Assembly: GCA_024236095.1 (NCBI GenBank)
Contig: JACKLD010000015.1
Span: forward strand, 62,001-126,000
DNA: 64,000 nt
DNA from: Pseudomonadaceae bacterium
GTDB lineage: Bacteria > Pseudomonadota > Alphaproteobacteria > UBA2136 > UBA6156
Direction: 5' to 3'
The notes below the pieces were generated by a model. The model was not told the DNA's origin, searched no databases, and saw only the letters and a list, made by a program, of their open reading frames with translations. Of the stretch, positions 51,115-61,525 are shown one piece after another. Within the stretch, counting starts at the first letter, position 1. Each line of letters opens with the position of its first letter. The position numbers were made by a program, and so were the translations under genes.

Positions 51115-52007
51115 GACGCCACCACCCCCAACGCCTGTTCGGCCACCAGCGTGTGCGGTAGGTTGAGGGTGCGGGCCTGCTGCATCAAGGTGGCAATGGC
51201 GGCATAGGCCTCGGCCTGTTTGGGTGTGGGCGTGTGTTCGGCCAATAGCGCCAGCAGCGCCTGCGGCACCAGCGGCGCCTGTGCGGTGGAAGGTGCGGGC
51301 ACGCTTTGCCCTTGCAAGGCGGGCCGCAGGTGCGCCATCAGTTCATGCAGGGTTTGCGCTTCCTTGCCCAGCACCGTGCCGGGGCACCCTTTGGCCAGCG
51401 GCGCAAGATTTACGTCACCGCCCACCTCCACCAGCACCTTGCCGGTGTCTTCAAGGCTTAAGGGATGCAAGCGCAGCAACCGGCAGCGCGAGCGGATGGT
51501 CGGCAAGGTGGCCGAAAGCTGGTGGCATACCAGCAGGAAGTAAATATTCGGGCGCGGCTCTTCCAACATTTTCAAAAGCGCGTTGGCGGCCTCGTCGGTC
51601 AGCTGCTCCAGCGCGTCAATCACCACCACGCGGGCGGTATCGGCACTGCGTTGCAGGGTGGCAAGCAGGTCGCGGGCGGCATCAATGCCGATGGATTTCT
51701 TGCCCTCCTCCGGCGCCAGCACATGGAAATCCGGACAGCTTCCGGCCTGCAACTGGGCGCAGGCGGGGTGGCCCACATCATGCGCCAGCGGATCGGCGGG
51801 CGTGCTGTTGCCGAACATGTCGGCCCCCTGCCCCGCGCCATCCGTCGGCCCGCAAATCAAGCGGTACGCCAAATGCTCGGCCAACGTGCGCTTGCCAATG
51901 CCCTGCGGCCCGTGCATCAGCAACGCATGCGGAAACCGCGCCCCCGCCAGCAACGTTGCCAGTTGGGTTTTGGCGTCGGTGTGGCCGATGAGGGGGGGTA
52001 ACATCAT
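51108..52007 (-). CDS. holB: DNA polymerase III subunit delta'
   Basis: A 299-residue clamp-loader subunit. N-terminal AAA+ fold with LMHGPQGIGKRTLAEHLA (degenerate Walker A GPQGIGKRT), VVVIDALEQLTDEAANALLKMLEEP and SRCRLLRLHPL (SRC motif). The zinc-finger cysteines usual between Walker A and B are only partly present (VGHPACAQLQAGSCPD). Its ATG overlaps the tmk stop by four bases (ATGA). Confidence 0.94.
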   Translation of the reverse strand: MMLPPLIGHTDAKTQLATLLAGARFPHALLMHGPQGIGKRTLAEHLAYRLICGPTDGAGQGADMFGNSTPADPLAHDVGHPACAQLQAGSCPDFHVLAPEEGKKSIGIDAARDLLATLQRSADTARVVVIDALEQLTDEAANALLKMLEEPRPNIYFLLVCHQLSATLPTIRSRCRLLRLHPLSLEDTGKVLVEVGGDVNLAPLAKGCPGTVLGKEAQTLHELMAHLRPALQGQSVPAPSTAQAPLVPQALLALLAEHTPTPKQAEAYAAIATLMQQARTLNLPHTLVAEQALGVVASC

Positions 52008-52678
52008 ATCAGAACCTTTTCCCGAGGAAGAGGTGTCAGACTGATACCAAGCTTGCCGTTCAGCGCCTCTACAACACGGTTATGGACCGTCACAAGGTCG
52101 GCATCGGCATCAACCAGAACGATATGGTCATCTTTTGCCGCCTCCGCATGATAGCCCTCCCGTACCCGTTGATGGAAAGACACCCCCATGTTTTCAAAGC
52201 GGGCTTCATCCAGCCCCGCTTCAATTTGCACACCTTTTCTTGAAAGTCCGATTTCTACGGGGATGTCGAGAATGATCTGTACATGGGGGCGCACATCCTC
52301 AATGGCAATGCGATGCAGTGTTTCCAGCAGCTCAAGAGAAAGTCCTCTCCCATAGCCTTGGAATACGGTGGTCGTCAGGAAACTCCGATCGGAAACAACC
52401 CACTGCCCCGCATCCAAAGCAGGCTTGGTCACCTTCAGCATTGTCTGGCGACGGTCTGCGGAAAACAGCAAGGCTTCCCCAATACCATCCAACTTGTCAT
52501 GCTCCCCGGTCAACACAATCTCTCGCAGCTTTGCACCAACATCGGTCCCTCCGGGTTCGCGGATGTGGTGGCAGTCAATCCCGTTTGCCAGCAAAGCACG
52601 GACAAGCAGATTGAGCTGGCTGCTTTTTCCAGAACCATCAAGGCCGTCTAGCGCAATGTAGTAGGGTGCTTCCGTCAT
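52004..52678 (-). CDS. tmk: Thymidylate kinase
   Basis: A 224-residue dTMP kinase. P-loop GLDGSGKSSQ (usually GxDGAGKTTQ), REPGGTDVGAKLREIVL, LLFSADRRQ and VVSDRSFLTTTVFQGYGRGL are all recognisable. Base use is AT-richer than in holB and dacC, and the P-loop is atypical, which may point to foreign origin. Tmk-holB-tatD is a common order. Confidence 0.92.
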   Translation of the reverse strand: MTEAPYYIALDGLDGSGKSSQLNLLVRALLANGIDCHHIREPGGTDVGAKLREIVLTGEHDKLDGIGEALLFSADRRQTMLKVTKPALDAGQWVVSDRSFLTTTVFQGYGRGLSLELLETLHRIAIEDVRPHVQIILDIPVEIGLSRKGVQIEAGLDEARFENMGVSFHQRVREGYHAEAAKDDHIVLVDADADLVTVHNRVVEALNGKLGISLTPLPREKVLI

Positions 52679-52745
52679 GTGCACAAGCTAACAAAGAAGG
52701 ATTCCCAAGCCCAGCACACTGCCGTCCATTGCACCACCTGCACAA

Positions 52746-53855
52746 CTAAAACAACCCGATAAAACTCTGCAACCACCGCGTAAAGAACCCTGCCTGCGGA
52801 ATCTCACGCCCCGCCACCAGCGCGGTGGTGAAGGTTTGGCCGGATGGCAGTGTCACGGTCAGCTCGCCCAACGGTTTGTCGGCAGCCACCGGCGCCACGA
52901 TGGGCCGGTTGTAGGTGGCTTTCACCTTGATATCGCCGCGTTCGGCGGGGTTGATGAACATGTGCAGGGGCTCGGCCACGGTAAGGCCCACGCTGCCCTG
53001 CGTGCCGTGCCAGACGGGAACGTCGCCCACCATCATCTGCCCGGGCGTGGCGACTTCAACAGGCTTGTTTTGCGCAAAGAACCATTGGTAGGCCTTCATG
53101 CTTTCGCCCTCACGGGCGGCAAAGCCGCTGGTGCCCATCACCACGGTAATCAGGCGCTGGTCTTTCTGCACCGCACTGCTGGCAAGGTGGAAGCCGCTTT
53201 CTTCGGTATGGCCGGTCTTGCCGATATCAATCCCCACCCCCGCATGCAGCAAGCCGTTGCGGTTTTGCTGTTTGATGCCGTTCCACACGAACTCCTCCTC
53301 GGTGAGGTAGTGTTTGTATTCGGGGAAATCGCGCAACAGCGCCGCCACCAGCATCGCGATATCATGGGCGGTGCTGTACTGCGCGGGGTCGGGCCAGCCG
53401 CTGGCATTCACAAAGTGCGTGTTGGTCATCCCCAGCCGCTGGGCGGTGGTATTCATGAAGCCTGCAAACCCATCCTCCGTGCCGCCCAATTTTTCAGCCA
53501 CCACCACGCAGGCGTCATTGCCGCTCACAATGGCGATGCCGCGAATCAAGCTTTCCACCGGCACGGTCTTGCCCACTTCCACAAACATCTTGCTGCCACC
53601 CATGCGCCAGGCTTTTTCACTGACAGGGAATTCATCGGTCAGCTTGTACTCGCCCTGTTTCAGGGAATCGAACAGCAGGTACAACGTCATCAACTTGGTG
53701 AGGCTGGCCGGGCCCATGCGCTCATCGCCGTTCTGGTTCAAAAGCACCGTACCGGTTTCAGGGTGCACCACGTAGGCGGCCTTGGCGGAAAGCTCCAGCG
53801 CCCACCCTTGCACCGCCAGCATTACGGCCAAAACCGCCAGCATCACACCACGCAT
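52746..53855 (-). CDS. D-alanyl-D-alanine carboxypeptidase (PBP5/6-type)
   Basis: A 369-residue secreted serine peptidase that trims peptidoglycan pentapeptides. Signal peptide MRGVMLAVLAVMLAVQGWA. Active-site motifs SLTK (51-54), SGN (111-113) and KTG (213-215). A C-terminal beta-domain (PBP5_C, about 265-350) and an amphipathic anchor (FFTRWLQSFIGLF) end it. GGGAG lies six bases before the ATG. It sits in a cell-wall group with rlpA and mltB. Confidence 0.95.
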   Translation of the reverse strand: MRGVMLAVLAVMLAVQGWALELSAKAAYVVHPETGTVLLNQNGDERMGPASLTKLMTLYLLFDSLKQGEYKLTDEFPVSEKAWRMGGSKMFVEVGKTVPVESLIRGIAIVSGNDACVVVAEKLGGTEDGFAGFMNTTAQRLGMTNTHFVNASGWPDPAQYSTAHDIAMLVAALLRDFPEYKHYLTEEEFVWNGIKQQNRNGLLHAGVGIDIGKTGHTEESGFHLASSAVQKDQRLITVVMGTSGFAAREGESMKAYQWFFAQNKPVEVATPGQMMVGDVPVWHGTQGSVGLTVAEPLHMFINPAERGDIKVKATYNRPIVAPVAADKPLGELTVTLPSGQTFTTALVAGREIPQAGFFTRWLQSFIGLF

Positions 53856-53902
53856 GATTCTCTCCCTTCCTCTCAAGAACATCAGACAACCGCACTGTAA
53901 CG

Positions 53903-54955
53903 TCAGCGGCCCTCAACCACAAGCCGTGCGCCTGCAAAACCCGCAGCCACCAGCTTCTCCAGCGCGATTTCCGCTTCGGCAAGGCTGGCATAGGGGCCGC
54001 TGCGCACACGGGTCAGCGTGCCGGAAGGGCCTTCCACCTTGCTAAGGGCGGCGGTGGGTTCGGCAGCGCGCAGGGCATCCAGCTGGCGCTCGGCGTTGGC
54101 CACACTGCCGTAGGCCCCTACCTGCACAAACACGTTGGTGCGCACCAGCGGCGTGGTGTCGGCATGAACGCGGGCAGCCTCTGGCGGCGGCGGCGGCAGA
54201 TTGGCGGCAGCGGCAGGAACTTCAGCCTCCAACTTGGCAATTTCGGTAGGCGGCAACGGCGTCTGCACGTCGGTTTGCGGCGCGGTCAACACGGTAGCCG
54301 TACCATCAAGCGGCGGCAATGCCTCGGCTTCAATGCTGGGCGGCACATAGGAAGGAAGTGTCGGCGCGGCAGCCGTCTGTACAACGGGCTGGGCGGGCAT
54401 CCCCAGCCGCAGGTTGGGAAGCTGCGATGCCAACTGCGTATTGCCTTTCAGGCCACCCGCATAATGGTGCGGGCCGCCGATGGCTTCCACCAACACCGGT
54501 GCGGTGCCGCCGCGCACGACATCAAGGCTTTGCGCCGCCGCGTAAGAAAGGTCGATAAGCCGCCCGCGCACAAACGGGCCACGGTCGTTGACCTTCAGTA
54601 CCACACTCCTGTTGTTCTCAAGGTTGGTGACCCGCACGATACTGGGCAACGGCAGGGTTTTATGCGCGGCGGTAAAGGCGTACATGTTGTAGCATTCACC
54701 GTTGGCGGTGGGCTTGCCATGGAAGTCCTCGCCATACCAGCTGGCCACCCCTCGCTCGCTGTACCCCAAGCTGCTGACCACCGGTTCATAGCGGATGCCG
54801 TCCACTTTGTAGGGCGCGCCCACCTTCATGTCGCCCTCGTCCTTGCAAGAATAGGTGCCAAGCCCCTTTTTCAGCAAATGGCTACCCACCTGAACCTCGG
54901 TACATCCTGCCAGCAGTGCGGCAGTCAGCAGCGCTTTCAGCGGAATCTTGTACAT
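53903..54955 (-). CDS. rlpA: RlpA-type septal lytic transglycosylase with SPOR domain
   Basis: About 350 residues. Lipobox LLAGC near residue 18, RlpA double-psi barrel (about 60-160: GVASWYGEDFHGKPTANGE, cited by ASWYG and KPTANGE; VRVTNLENNRSVVLKVNDRGPF, cited by VNDRGPF), and a C-terminal SPOR domain (about 275-350). The linker is Pro/Ala-rich. A start at 54988 would overlap the mltB stop by eight bases; 54955 gives the better lipoprotein signal. Confidence 0.9.
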   Translation of the reverse strand: MYKIPLKALLTAALLAGCTEVQVGSHLLKKGLGTYSCKDEGDMKVGAPYKVDGIRYEPVVSSLGYSERGVASWYGEDFHGKPTANGECYNMYAFTAAHKTLPLPSIVRVTNLENNRSVVLKVNDRGPFVRGRLIDLSYAAAQSLDVVRGGTAPVLVEAIGGPHHYAGGLKGNTQLASQLPNLRLGMPAQPVVQTAAAPTLPSYVPPSIEAEALPPLDGTATVLTAPQTDVQTPLPPTEIAKLEAEVPAAAANLPPPPPEAARVHADTTPLVRTNVFVQVGAYGSVANAERQLDALRAAEPTAALSKVEGPSGTLTRVRSGPYASLAEAEIALEKLVAAGFAGARLVVEGR

Positions 54956-54980
54956 GCTCCAATACGGGAACGGAATGCGC

Positions 54981-56003
54981 TTATACATCGGGGAGATTGC
55001 CTTCGTTGGCGATGCTCTCGGCCAGCAACAACGCGCTGGCGGCAAAGTAGCTGGAGTAATTCCACCTCAGCAACACATCGAAATTGGGGCCCAGCATGTA
55101 GGTAGGGCCTTTGTCGCCCAGCGGGCGATACATGCGCAAGGCGGTTTCGGTGCCGCCCAACTTGCTGAACGACGTGCCCTTGGGCACCACCCCCCAACGC
55201 TGCCACTGCGCCAGCGGATGCGGCTCGCTCAGGCCACGCTCGTTGAAGCCCGCACTTTCAGGCAACTTTACCGACACCTGCGCGGGCAAGCGCCATGGCA
55301 CATCCTTTTGCCAGCCAAGAGCTTTCAAGAACGTTCCCGCACTCATGAAGACATCGGCCGGCGTATTCCAGATATCCACCTTGCCATCGCCGTTGCCATC
55401 AGCAGCATGCTTCAGGTAGTTGCTCGGCATGAACTGGCATTGCCCCATGGCGCCCGCCCAACTGCCGGTCAATTCGGCGGGATTGATCCCGCGCTTGCGC
55501 GCCACCCGCAGGGCGTTGACCGCCTCTTTGCCAAAGAATTCGCCGCGGTCGTTGTCCCACGCCAACGTCACCAACGCGGGCACCACGGGGTGGTTGCCCA
55601 TGTTGGCGCCGAAATTGCTCTCGATGCCCCACAGCGCCACAATCACCTCCGGCGGCACACCGGTGGCTTGCGAAGCCTTGGCAAGCTCTTTTTTGTGCTC
55701 GGCCAGCAAAGCGGCGCCCTTCTCACGGCGCGGCTTGGCCAGCATTTTGGCCACGTAGCTTTCAAAGGTGCTCTTGATTTCCGGCTGATTGGCCTCACTC
55801 TTGATGGCGGGCGCATAAGGTTGCACCTTGCCATCAAAGGCTTCGTCCAACAGCGCGGGGTTCAGTCCTTCGGCAGCCACCTGTTGGCGGAACGACTGGT
55901 AAAACTCCTTGAACGGCGGCTTGCCGGGCTTGGCGGCCAGCTCTCCCTGGGTACTGCATGCCACCAGAAGCAGGGTGGCGGTCAAGACGGAACGGTTGAA
56001 CAT
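54981..56003 (-). CDS. mltB: Membrane-bound lytic transglycosylase B
   Basis: A 340-residue lipoprotein (LVAC, lipidated Cys16). The SLT-type domain contains VIVALWGIESNFGANMG with catalytic Glu128, and SWAGAMGQCQFMPSNYLKHA, cited here by AMGQCQFMPS. It cleaves the glycan strands of peptidoglycan. It forms a cell-wall set with rlpA and the carboxypeptidase gene on the same strand. Confidence 0.95.
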   Translation of the reverse strand: MFNRSVLTATLLLVACSTQGELAAKPGKPPFKEFYQSFRQQVAAEGLNPALLDEAFDGKVQPYAPAIKSEANQPEIKSTFESYVAKMLAKPRREKGAALLAEHKKELAKASQATGVPPEVIVALWGIESNFGANMGNHPVVPALVTLAWDNDRGEFFGKEAVNALRVARKRGINPAELTGSWAGAMGQCQFMPSNYLKHAADGNGDGKVDIWNTPADVFMSAGTFLKALGWQKDVPWRLPAQVSVKLPESAGFNERGLSEPHPLAQWQRWGVVPKGTSFSKLGGTETALRMYRPLGDKGPTYMLGPNFDVLLRWNYSSYFAASALLLAESIANEGNLPDV

Positions 56004-56079
56004 GCGCGCATGGTAGCAGCATTGCCGGGCCTTGCCAGCCCGGGCCGGTGCGATGCCCCACCCGAGTGTGGCAGCAACA

Positions 56080-57813
56080 TCAAACCTTCTTGAATTTGGC
56101 GGCGCGGCCCTGCAACTGCTCGGTCACCTGGCCGATTTCCTGAATCTTCACCTCGCCATCCTTCACCACCGAGGCTTGTTCCTCGGCAGCCGCCGCAATC
56201 ATCTCCACCCCCTCGTTGAGGCTGATGGCGTTCTGGATGATTTCGCCCAGCGAATCGCTGGTCTGATTGAGGTATGCACGGCCGCTGTTGACCTTGTCGA
56301 ACACCTCATGGATACGGTGCTGGCTTTGTTGGGTAAGGTTTTTGACCCCTTCCACGGTCTGGGAAATCTGCTCCACCGACTGCGAGGTTTGCTGCGCCAG
56401 CTTGCGCACCTCGTCGGCCACCACGGCAAAGCCGCGCCCGCTCTCGCCCGCCCGCGCCGCCTCGATGGCGGCATTCAACGCCAGCAGGTTGGTTTGCGCG
56501 GCGATGCTCTGGATGATCTGCACGATTTCCAGAATGCCTTCGCTTTGCTTGGTCAGCGCATCAATCTCTTCAAGGGTTTTTCCCGAGGCCACCTCGATGT
56601 TGTCGAACCCGCCGCGCAGGTCTTTCAGCACCGCTTCGCTGCTTTCGGCCAAACTGCGGGCCCCGCGGCTTTGCTCGCTGGCCTGCATGGCGTGCTCGGC
56701 CACGCTTTGGGTGGCGGTTTTCATTTCATCCCACGACTGATGGAAGGTGTTCACCACATACGACATCTGCTCGGCGCCTTCCACCACGCCCTGCACCAGC
56801 CCGCCAAGCTGCTCGACCATTTCGTTGGTGGAACGTCCGACCGCCCCGATTTCATCCTGCAAGCGGATGTCCAGCGGCCTGGTGTTGAGAGTTCCCTGCG
56901 CCACTTCGTGCAGACGTCCGCTCACCTGTTGCAGGGCGGTCATCACCTCGCGCTTGAACACCCACGCCACACCACTGCCAACCAGTAGCATCAGGGCACC
57001 GTAGGCCAGTGTTCCGGTCAGCATGGCCTGCCACAAAAAGCCGGTCAGCTTGCTGTTGTCTTGTTGCAGGCGCACCCGCAAGAAGGGCTTGTCGGTAGGG
57101 AACGCAAATGCCGCCTCCACCACGTCTGCGCTGTCGAGTCTGTTCTCCGACACTGCGAGGCTTTTCTTCCCGTCCAGCGCCACCAGCGTCATCGCCGCGT
57201 CAATCTTCTCGGCCAGCGGCAGCAGCTCTTTCAGCGGGCTGGTGTGCAACACCAAATACCCCTTGGCGGGAATGCCGATCGGCACCACCACGCTGGTCAA
57301 CGGCGTGCCGTCGGGCAGCGTCCAGTCAAACGTTTCAAGGGCAAAACGCTCTTTGCCCTTGCGCCCTTGCAAGTAGGCAACCACATCTTCCGGCAGCTCG
57401 CGCACCGTATCCAGCCCCTTGGTACTGGCTCCCAACACGCCGCCAAACTTCTTGTCGTACATCACCGCGCGCTGCAGATCGATGACGCCCAGCGTCACGT
57501 TACCCTGCGAATACTCGCCGTCCAGCACGGCCACCAACGAGGGCCCCTCGCTCCCGGCGGAGGAAAAATAGTCTTTATACGCGCCATTGGATGCAGAGAC
57601 GCTTCCCGCCTGCACCAGTGCCTCTTTCCATGACGCAAACATCTCTGCCAGCAAATTGTTGGCCGACGTTTGCAAACATCCCGCCGCCGGCGGGATGTTT
57701 GTTTGTGAAATATAAGCTTGCATTTTGGCCTGTTGTTCCCCATACAGAGGCCACGTTCGGATCCTGCTGGCGAATTCCTGCAGCACGCCTGACGAACTGC
57801 CGCCCCTAAGCAT
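56080..57813 (-). CDS. Methyl-accepting chemotaxis protein
   Basis: About 577 residues. A C-terminal signalling domain (about 380-575) carries the hairpin tip [34 protein letters not shown], cited by [16 protein letters not shown], and a HAMP-like region (about 315-370) after one span ([24 protein letters not shown]). Only this one span is seen: the sensor region before it has no N-terminal membrane segment at any plausible start (57813, 57723, 57930), so the sensor domain is either cytosolic or missing its signal anchor. It diverges from rhlE. Confidence 0.88.
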   Translation of the reverse strand: MLRGGSSSGVLQEFASRIRTWPLYGEQQAKMQAYISQTNIPPAAGCLQTSANNLLAEMFASWKEALVQAGSVSASNGAYKDYFSSAGSEGPSLVAVLDGEYSQGNVTLGVIDLQRAVMYDKKFGGVLGASTKGLDTVRELPEDVVAYLQGRKGKERFALETFDWTLPDGTPLTSVVVPIGIPAKGYLVLHTSPLKELLPLAEKIDAAMTLVALDGKKSLAVSENRLDSADVVEAAFAFPTDKPFLRVRLQQDNSKLTGFLWQAMLTGTLAYGALMLLVGSGVAWVFKREVMTALQQVSGRLHEVAQGTLNTRPLDIRLQDEIGAVGRSTNEMVEQLGGLVQGVVEGAEQMSYVVNTFHQSWDEMKTATQSVAEHAMQASEQSRGARSLAESSEAVLKDLRGGFDNIEVASGKTLEEIDALTKQSEGILEIVQIIQSIAAQTNLLALNAAIEAARAGESGRGFAVVADEVRKLAQQTSQSVEQISQTVEGVKNLTQQSQHRIHEVFDKVNSGRAYLNQTSDSLGEIIQNAISLNEGVEMIAAAAEEQASVVKDGEVKIQEIGQVTEQLQGRAAKFKKV

Positions 57814-57853
57814 TGTGCCGTGGAGCTGCCACGACACAATGAAAGACCCTACC

Positions 57854-59089
57854 ATGTCGACATTCGACGCCCTGCGCCTGCACCCCAAATTGGCGCAAGC
57901 ACTTGCCGCCAAAGAATTTACCACTCCCACGCCGGTTCAGGCCCAGGCCATCCCGCCAATTATGAACGGCGAGGAAGTGATGGCCTGCGCCCCCACCGGC
58001 ACCGGCAAGACCGCCGCCTTTGTGCTGCCCGCATTGCACCGCATCCTGTCCCATCCCGCGCCCAAGGGGCACGGCCCCCGCGTGCTGGTGCTGACGCCCA
58101 CCCGCGAGTTGGCCCAGCAGGTGATGGAAAACGTCCGTCTGTTCGGCAAACACGCGGGCATCCGTACCGGCGCCATTGTCGGCGGGGTGGGCTACGGCCC
58201 GCAATTCCAATTGCTGCGCAACCCGCTGGACATGTTGGTGGCCACACCGGGGCGTCTCATCGACCATCTGGAACAAGACCGCATCGACTTTTCCCGCATC
58301 GAAATGGTGGTGCTTGACGAAGCCGACAAGATGCTCGACATGGGCTTTTTGAAGCCGGTGCAGCGCATCCTCAAGGCGGCGGACGACAAGGCCGCACGCT
58401 TGCAGGTTCTACTGTTCTCGGCCACCTTTACCGACTCGGTCAACAAATTCGCCGCCAAGGCGCTGATCGACCCCGTGCGCATCGAGCTGGCCAGTGCCAA
58501 GGTCGACCACAGCCAAATCACCCAAAAGGCCTTCCGGAGCGACGGGGCCGCCCACAAGATGCTCATGCTGGAAGAACTGTTGAAAAACCCGGCGGTGACG
58601 CAAGCCATCGTTTTCCGCGCCACCAAGCACGGCAGCGACAAATTGGCAAACCAGCTTGAAAAGATGGGCCACAAGGCCGCCGCCCTGCACGGCGGCATGA
58701 AACAGAACGCCCGCAAACGCACGCTAGACGCCCTGCAACACGGCAAGGTGCGGGTGCTGGTAGCCACCGACGTGGCCGCACGCGGCATCGACGTGAAGGG
58801 CCTCAGCCACGTCATCAACTTCGATCTGCCGCAAGTGGCCGAAGACTACATCCACCGCATCGGCCGTACCGGCCGCGCGGGCGAGACCGGCCAAGCCCTG
58901 TCGCTGATCGCCCCTTCCGACGTGCCGATGCTGAAGGATATCGAAAAGCTGTTGGGCAAACGCATCGAGATGGCCTTCATGCCGGGGTTTGAGCCGGAGC
59001 TCTCGCAAGCCGACTTCAGCCAGCAAGGCGCCAAGGCACCGCGCACCTTCAAGACCAAACCGCGCGGCGGCGCCAGGCGGCGGGCATAG
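57854..59089 (+). CDS. rhlE: DEAD-box RNA helicase, RhlE type
   Basis: A 411-residue ATP-dependent RNA helicase. Motifs in order: Q region [14 protein letters not shown], Walker A APTGTGKT (46-53), [17 protein letters not shown] (155-158), SAT (189-191), [25 protein letters not shown] and [10 protein letters not shown]. The C-terminal tail is basic ([12 protein letters not shown]). The ATG at 57854 is preceded by upstream in-frame codons that overlap the divergent chemoreceptor and are rejected. Confidence 0.96.
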   Translation: MSTFDALRLHPKLAQALAAKEFTTPTPVQAQAIPPIMNGEEVMACAPTGTGKTAAFVLPALHRILSHPAPKGHGPRVLVLTPTRELAQQVMENVRLFGKHAGIRTGAIVGGVGYGPQFQLLRNPLDMLVATPGRLIDHLEQDRIDFSRIEMVVLDEADKMLDMGFLKPVQRILKAADDKAARLQVLLFSATFTDSVNKFAAKALIDPVRIELASAKVDHSQITQKAFRSDGAAHKMLMLEELLKNPAVTQAIVFRATKHGSDKLANQLEKMGHKAAALHGGMKQNARKRTLDALQHGKVRVLVATDVAARGIDVKGLSHVINFDLPQVAEDYIHRIGRTGRAGETGQALSLIAPSDVPMLKDIEKLLGKRIEMAFMPGFEPELSQADFSQQGAKAPRTFKTKPRGGARRRA

Positions 59090-59091
59090 CG

Positions 59092-59184
59092 GCCTGCGGC
59101 GGCCCAAACCCGTCAGCACCAAGCCAAGATACAAATCAACCCCCGCTGGGGGCTGCTTTGTATCTTGGTCGGGGAGACAAGATT
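59092..59184. repeat. Left copy of 93-bp tRNA-Pro-end/terminator repeat
   Basis: Copy starts two bases after the rhlE stop. It matches 59247-59339 at 92 of 93 positions. It contains a hairpin (12-bp stem CCAAGATACAAA, 59124-59135, with 59157-59168; inner CCCCC GCT GGGGG) and, on the minus strand, the last 19 bases of tRNA-Pro. Confidence 0.85.
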
Positions 59185-59246
59185 ACGTTTGTTCCAAACG
59201 TTGCAAAAACCTAAACTCACAAGCTCGTTAATGTTTTTGTCGAACT

Positions 59247-59320
59247 GCCTGCGGCGGCTCAAACCCGTCAGCACCAAGCCAAGATACAAATCAACCCCCG
59301 CTGGGGGCTGCTTTGTATCT

Positions 59321-59339
<19 letters not shown>
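59247..59339. repeat. Right copy of 93-bp tRNA-Pro-end/terminator repeat
   Basis: This copy belongs to the intact tRNA-Pro: 59321-59339 is the tRNA's 3' end and the hairpin 59279-59323 is its terminator. The 62-base unique spacer between copies (59185-59246) is AT-rich and opens with a perfect 7-bp inverted repeat (ACGTTTG TTC CAAACGT). Confidence 0.85.
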
Positions 59340-59397
<58 letters not shown>

Positions 59398-59469
59398 ACA
59401 TGGAAGGTGTTGTAGGGCGCTTTGGCGGGTTTGTCTACCGGCAACATGGCTTTTGGAAAGGGATTGGTT

Positions 59470-60741
59470 TTAACGTCCCGCAAGACGTCCTTCGGCGGCC
59501 AGCAGGTTGAACTCGGCCACCAGCGCATTGCGTTTGGCGGTGGCAAGGCGGGTACGGCCTGCCGCCAGCTCTTGTTCGGCGTTCAGCACCTCCAGCAGGC
59601 TGCGGGTGCCAAGCTGCTGTTCGCGGCGCACCCCCTCGGCGGCACGGGCCAGCGCTGCCACCTCCTGCTCGGCGGCAGCGACCGCCGCGCGGGCGGCCTC
59701 CACATCGGCCACGGCGGTGGCATGCAGACGGGCCAGTTCGCGGCGGGTGTCTTCCAGCGTATAATGGGCACGGCGGGCCTCGGCCTTGGCGGCTTGCAGG
59801 TTGGCCACGTTCTGCCCCCCGGCAAACAGCGGCAAGCTTACCGTCACCAATACAGTCTGGTCTTCCACCGTGTTGCCGCCCAAAAAGGTGGTATCGCGGC
59901 TTTGATTGCTGCTGGCACGCAAGGTAGCCTCCGGCAAAAAGTCGGCCCACGCACCGCGCACATCAAAGCGGCTGGCGGCCTTACGCGCCTCGGCGGCGGC
60001 CACCAGCGGGTGATTGGCAGCGGCAGGAGGTATCTCGGTGGTGGCGGGCCAGACCGGATTGCCGTCCAGCGGGCCGGCATAACGCGCCAAACTGGCGCGG
60101 GCGCCGGCCACCTTGGCCATGGCGGTGGCAAGGGTGGATTTGGCGGCTGCCACACGGGCCTCGCTTTGGGCCACATCGGTTTTGGTACCCTCGCCCAGCT
60201 TAAGGCGCAGGTTGGCACCTTTCAGTTCATGTTCCACCGCTTCCAACAGGGTGCGGGTGTTGGCCGCTTCGTCTTCCGCCGCCAGCCAGTCCCCATACGC
60301 GGCGGCGGTTTGTACCAGCAGATTTTGGCGGGTGGAGGCGGCATCAAAGGCACTGGCACGGGCGGTATTCCGGGCGGATTTCCATCCCGCCAGCTCTTCC
60401 CCCAAGGTAAGCGGCTGCACCAGCACCAAACTATCGCCACGCGGGTGGCTGGTGTTGTGGGTGGCACCGGTCGTGGCGTCGCGCACGCTCCAATCGCCCT
60501 CATAGTTCACGTGGGGCAACATGCTGCCGAAACGACTCCGGCTGCGGGCGGCGTCGGCATCGGCGGCCAGTTCTGCCGCACGCAATTGCGGTGCACTGCG
60601 GGCCACGCGGGCCAGCACATCATGCAGGGTCAGTTGCGGCACGCTGGGCGTAACGGCAAGGGTGGAGGACACGCCCACCGCCTGTGCATGGGCCGCGCCC
60701 GCCAACGCCACCATTACCAGATACATCCCCACCCATTTCAT
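59470..60741 (-). CDS. tolC: TolC-family outer-membrane channel
   Basis: A 423-residue outer-membrane efflux protein. Signal peptide MKWVGMYLVMVALAGAAHA. Two structural repeats of the long coiled-coil hairpin are visible (AAELAADADAARSRSRFGSMLP; EARRAHYTLEDTRRELARLHATA), with LSLPLFAGGQ-like strand VTVSLPLFAGG between. The pcm-tolC order is typical of alphaproteobacteria. It works with an inner-membrane pump and periplasmic adaptor, not present here. Confidence 0.92.
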   Translation of the reverse strand: MKWVGMYLVMVALAGAAHAQAVGVSSTLAVTPSVPQLTLHDVLARVARSAPQLRAAELAADADAARSRSRFGSMLPHVNYEGDWSVRDATTGATHNTSHPRGDSLVLVQPLTLGEELAGWKSARNTARASAFDAASTRQNLLVQTAAAYGDWLAAEDEAANTRTLLEAVEHELKGANLRLKLGEGTKTDVAQSEARVAAAKSTLATAMAKVAGARASLARYAGPLDGNPVWPATTEIPPAAANHPLVAAAEARKAASRFDVRGAWADFLPEATLRASSNQSRDTTFLGGNTVEDQTVLVTVSLPLFAGGQNVANLQAAKAEARRAHYTLEDTRRELARLHATAVADVEAARAAVAAAEQEVAALARAAEGVRREQQLGTRSLLEVLNAEQELAAGRTRLATAKRNALVAEFNLLAAEGRLAGR

Positions 60742-60789
60742 GCCGCCACCATGGGCGAGGCCGCCGACATGGTCAAGACGGCTGCCAAG

Positions 60790-61452
60790 CTAAAAGACAA
60801 ACCCCTCAGCCTGCTGAAAGTTGGCCAACACATGCCCGTGGGTTTCAAACAGGGTTTCATCGAACAAGGTCTTACCATGCTTGGTGTAAATCGTCGCTTC
60901 GGGGACACCGTCGGCCCCCACACGCACGGCGGCCAGCTTGCCGCCATCCTTCAACTGGGCGATCAGGGCGGCAGGAATCACGGCGGCGGGAGCATCCAGC
61001 AGAACGGCATCGAACGGGGCATGGCGGGGGGCCCCGGCCTCGGGTGCCGCATGAAGGGTACGCACGTTGGCAATGTTCAAATCCAGCAAAGTGTTCTTGG
61101 CAGCGGTCAGATAGCGCTTGTTGTCTTCCACCATCACCACCTTGCCCGCCACCAGTGCCGCCACGGCGGCACTGTAACCTGTGGCGGCGGCCACCACCAG
61201 CACATGGCTGTTTTCTGCAAGCCCCAAGCCCTGCAACAAATGGGCAAGGGTCAAGGGCGCCATCATCTCGCGGCCCTGCCCCAACAAGACGGTCTCATCG
61301 GCATAGGCCACGCCCCGTTGGGCGGGCGGCACAAACAGTTCGCGCGGCACCGCGGCAAACGCCGCCAGCAGGGCTTTGTCGGTAATGCGGTTGGGACGCA
61401 ACTGGCCATCGACCATGTTGGCACGGGCGCGGGAGAAATCGGCTTGGCTCAT
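60790..61452 (-). CDS. pcm: Protein-L-isoaspartate O-methyltransferase
   Basis: A 220-residue SAM-dependent methyltransferase that starts repair of isoaspartyl residues. MVDGQLRPNRITD near the start and YADETVLLGQGREMMAP are typical of the alphaproteobacterial form. The SAM glycine motif reads VVAAATGYSAAVAAL, less glycine-rich than the usual GTGSGYxxA. It is upstream of tolC on the same strand, the usual pairing. Confidence 0.88.
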   Translation of the reverse strand: MSQADFSRARANMVDGQLRPNRITDKALLAAFAAVPRELFVPPAQRGVAYADETVLLGQGREMMAPLTLAHLLQGLGLAENSHVLVVAAATGYSAAVAALVAGKVVMVEDNKRYLTAAKNTLLDLNIANVRTLHAAPEAGAPRHAPFDAVLLDAPAAVIPAALIAQLKDGGKLAAVRVGADGVPEATIYTKHGKTLFDETLFETHGHVLANFQQAEGFVF

Positions 61453-61525
61453 AACGGCAACCTAGCAGGTCGTCCCTCTCTTCCCAAGCCCCCCTGCCCG
61501 CTTTGGGCACAGGGATGTGGCAGCT

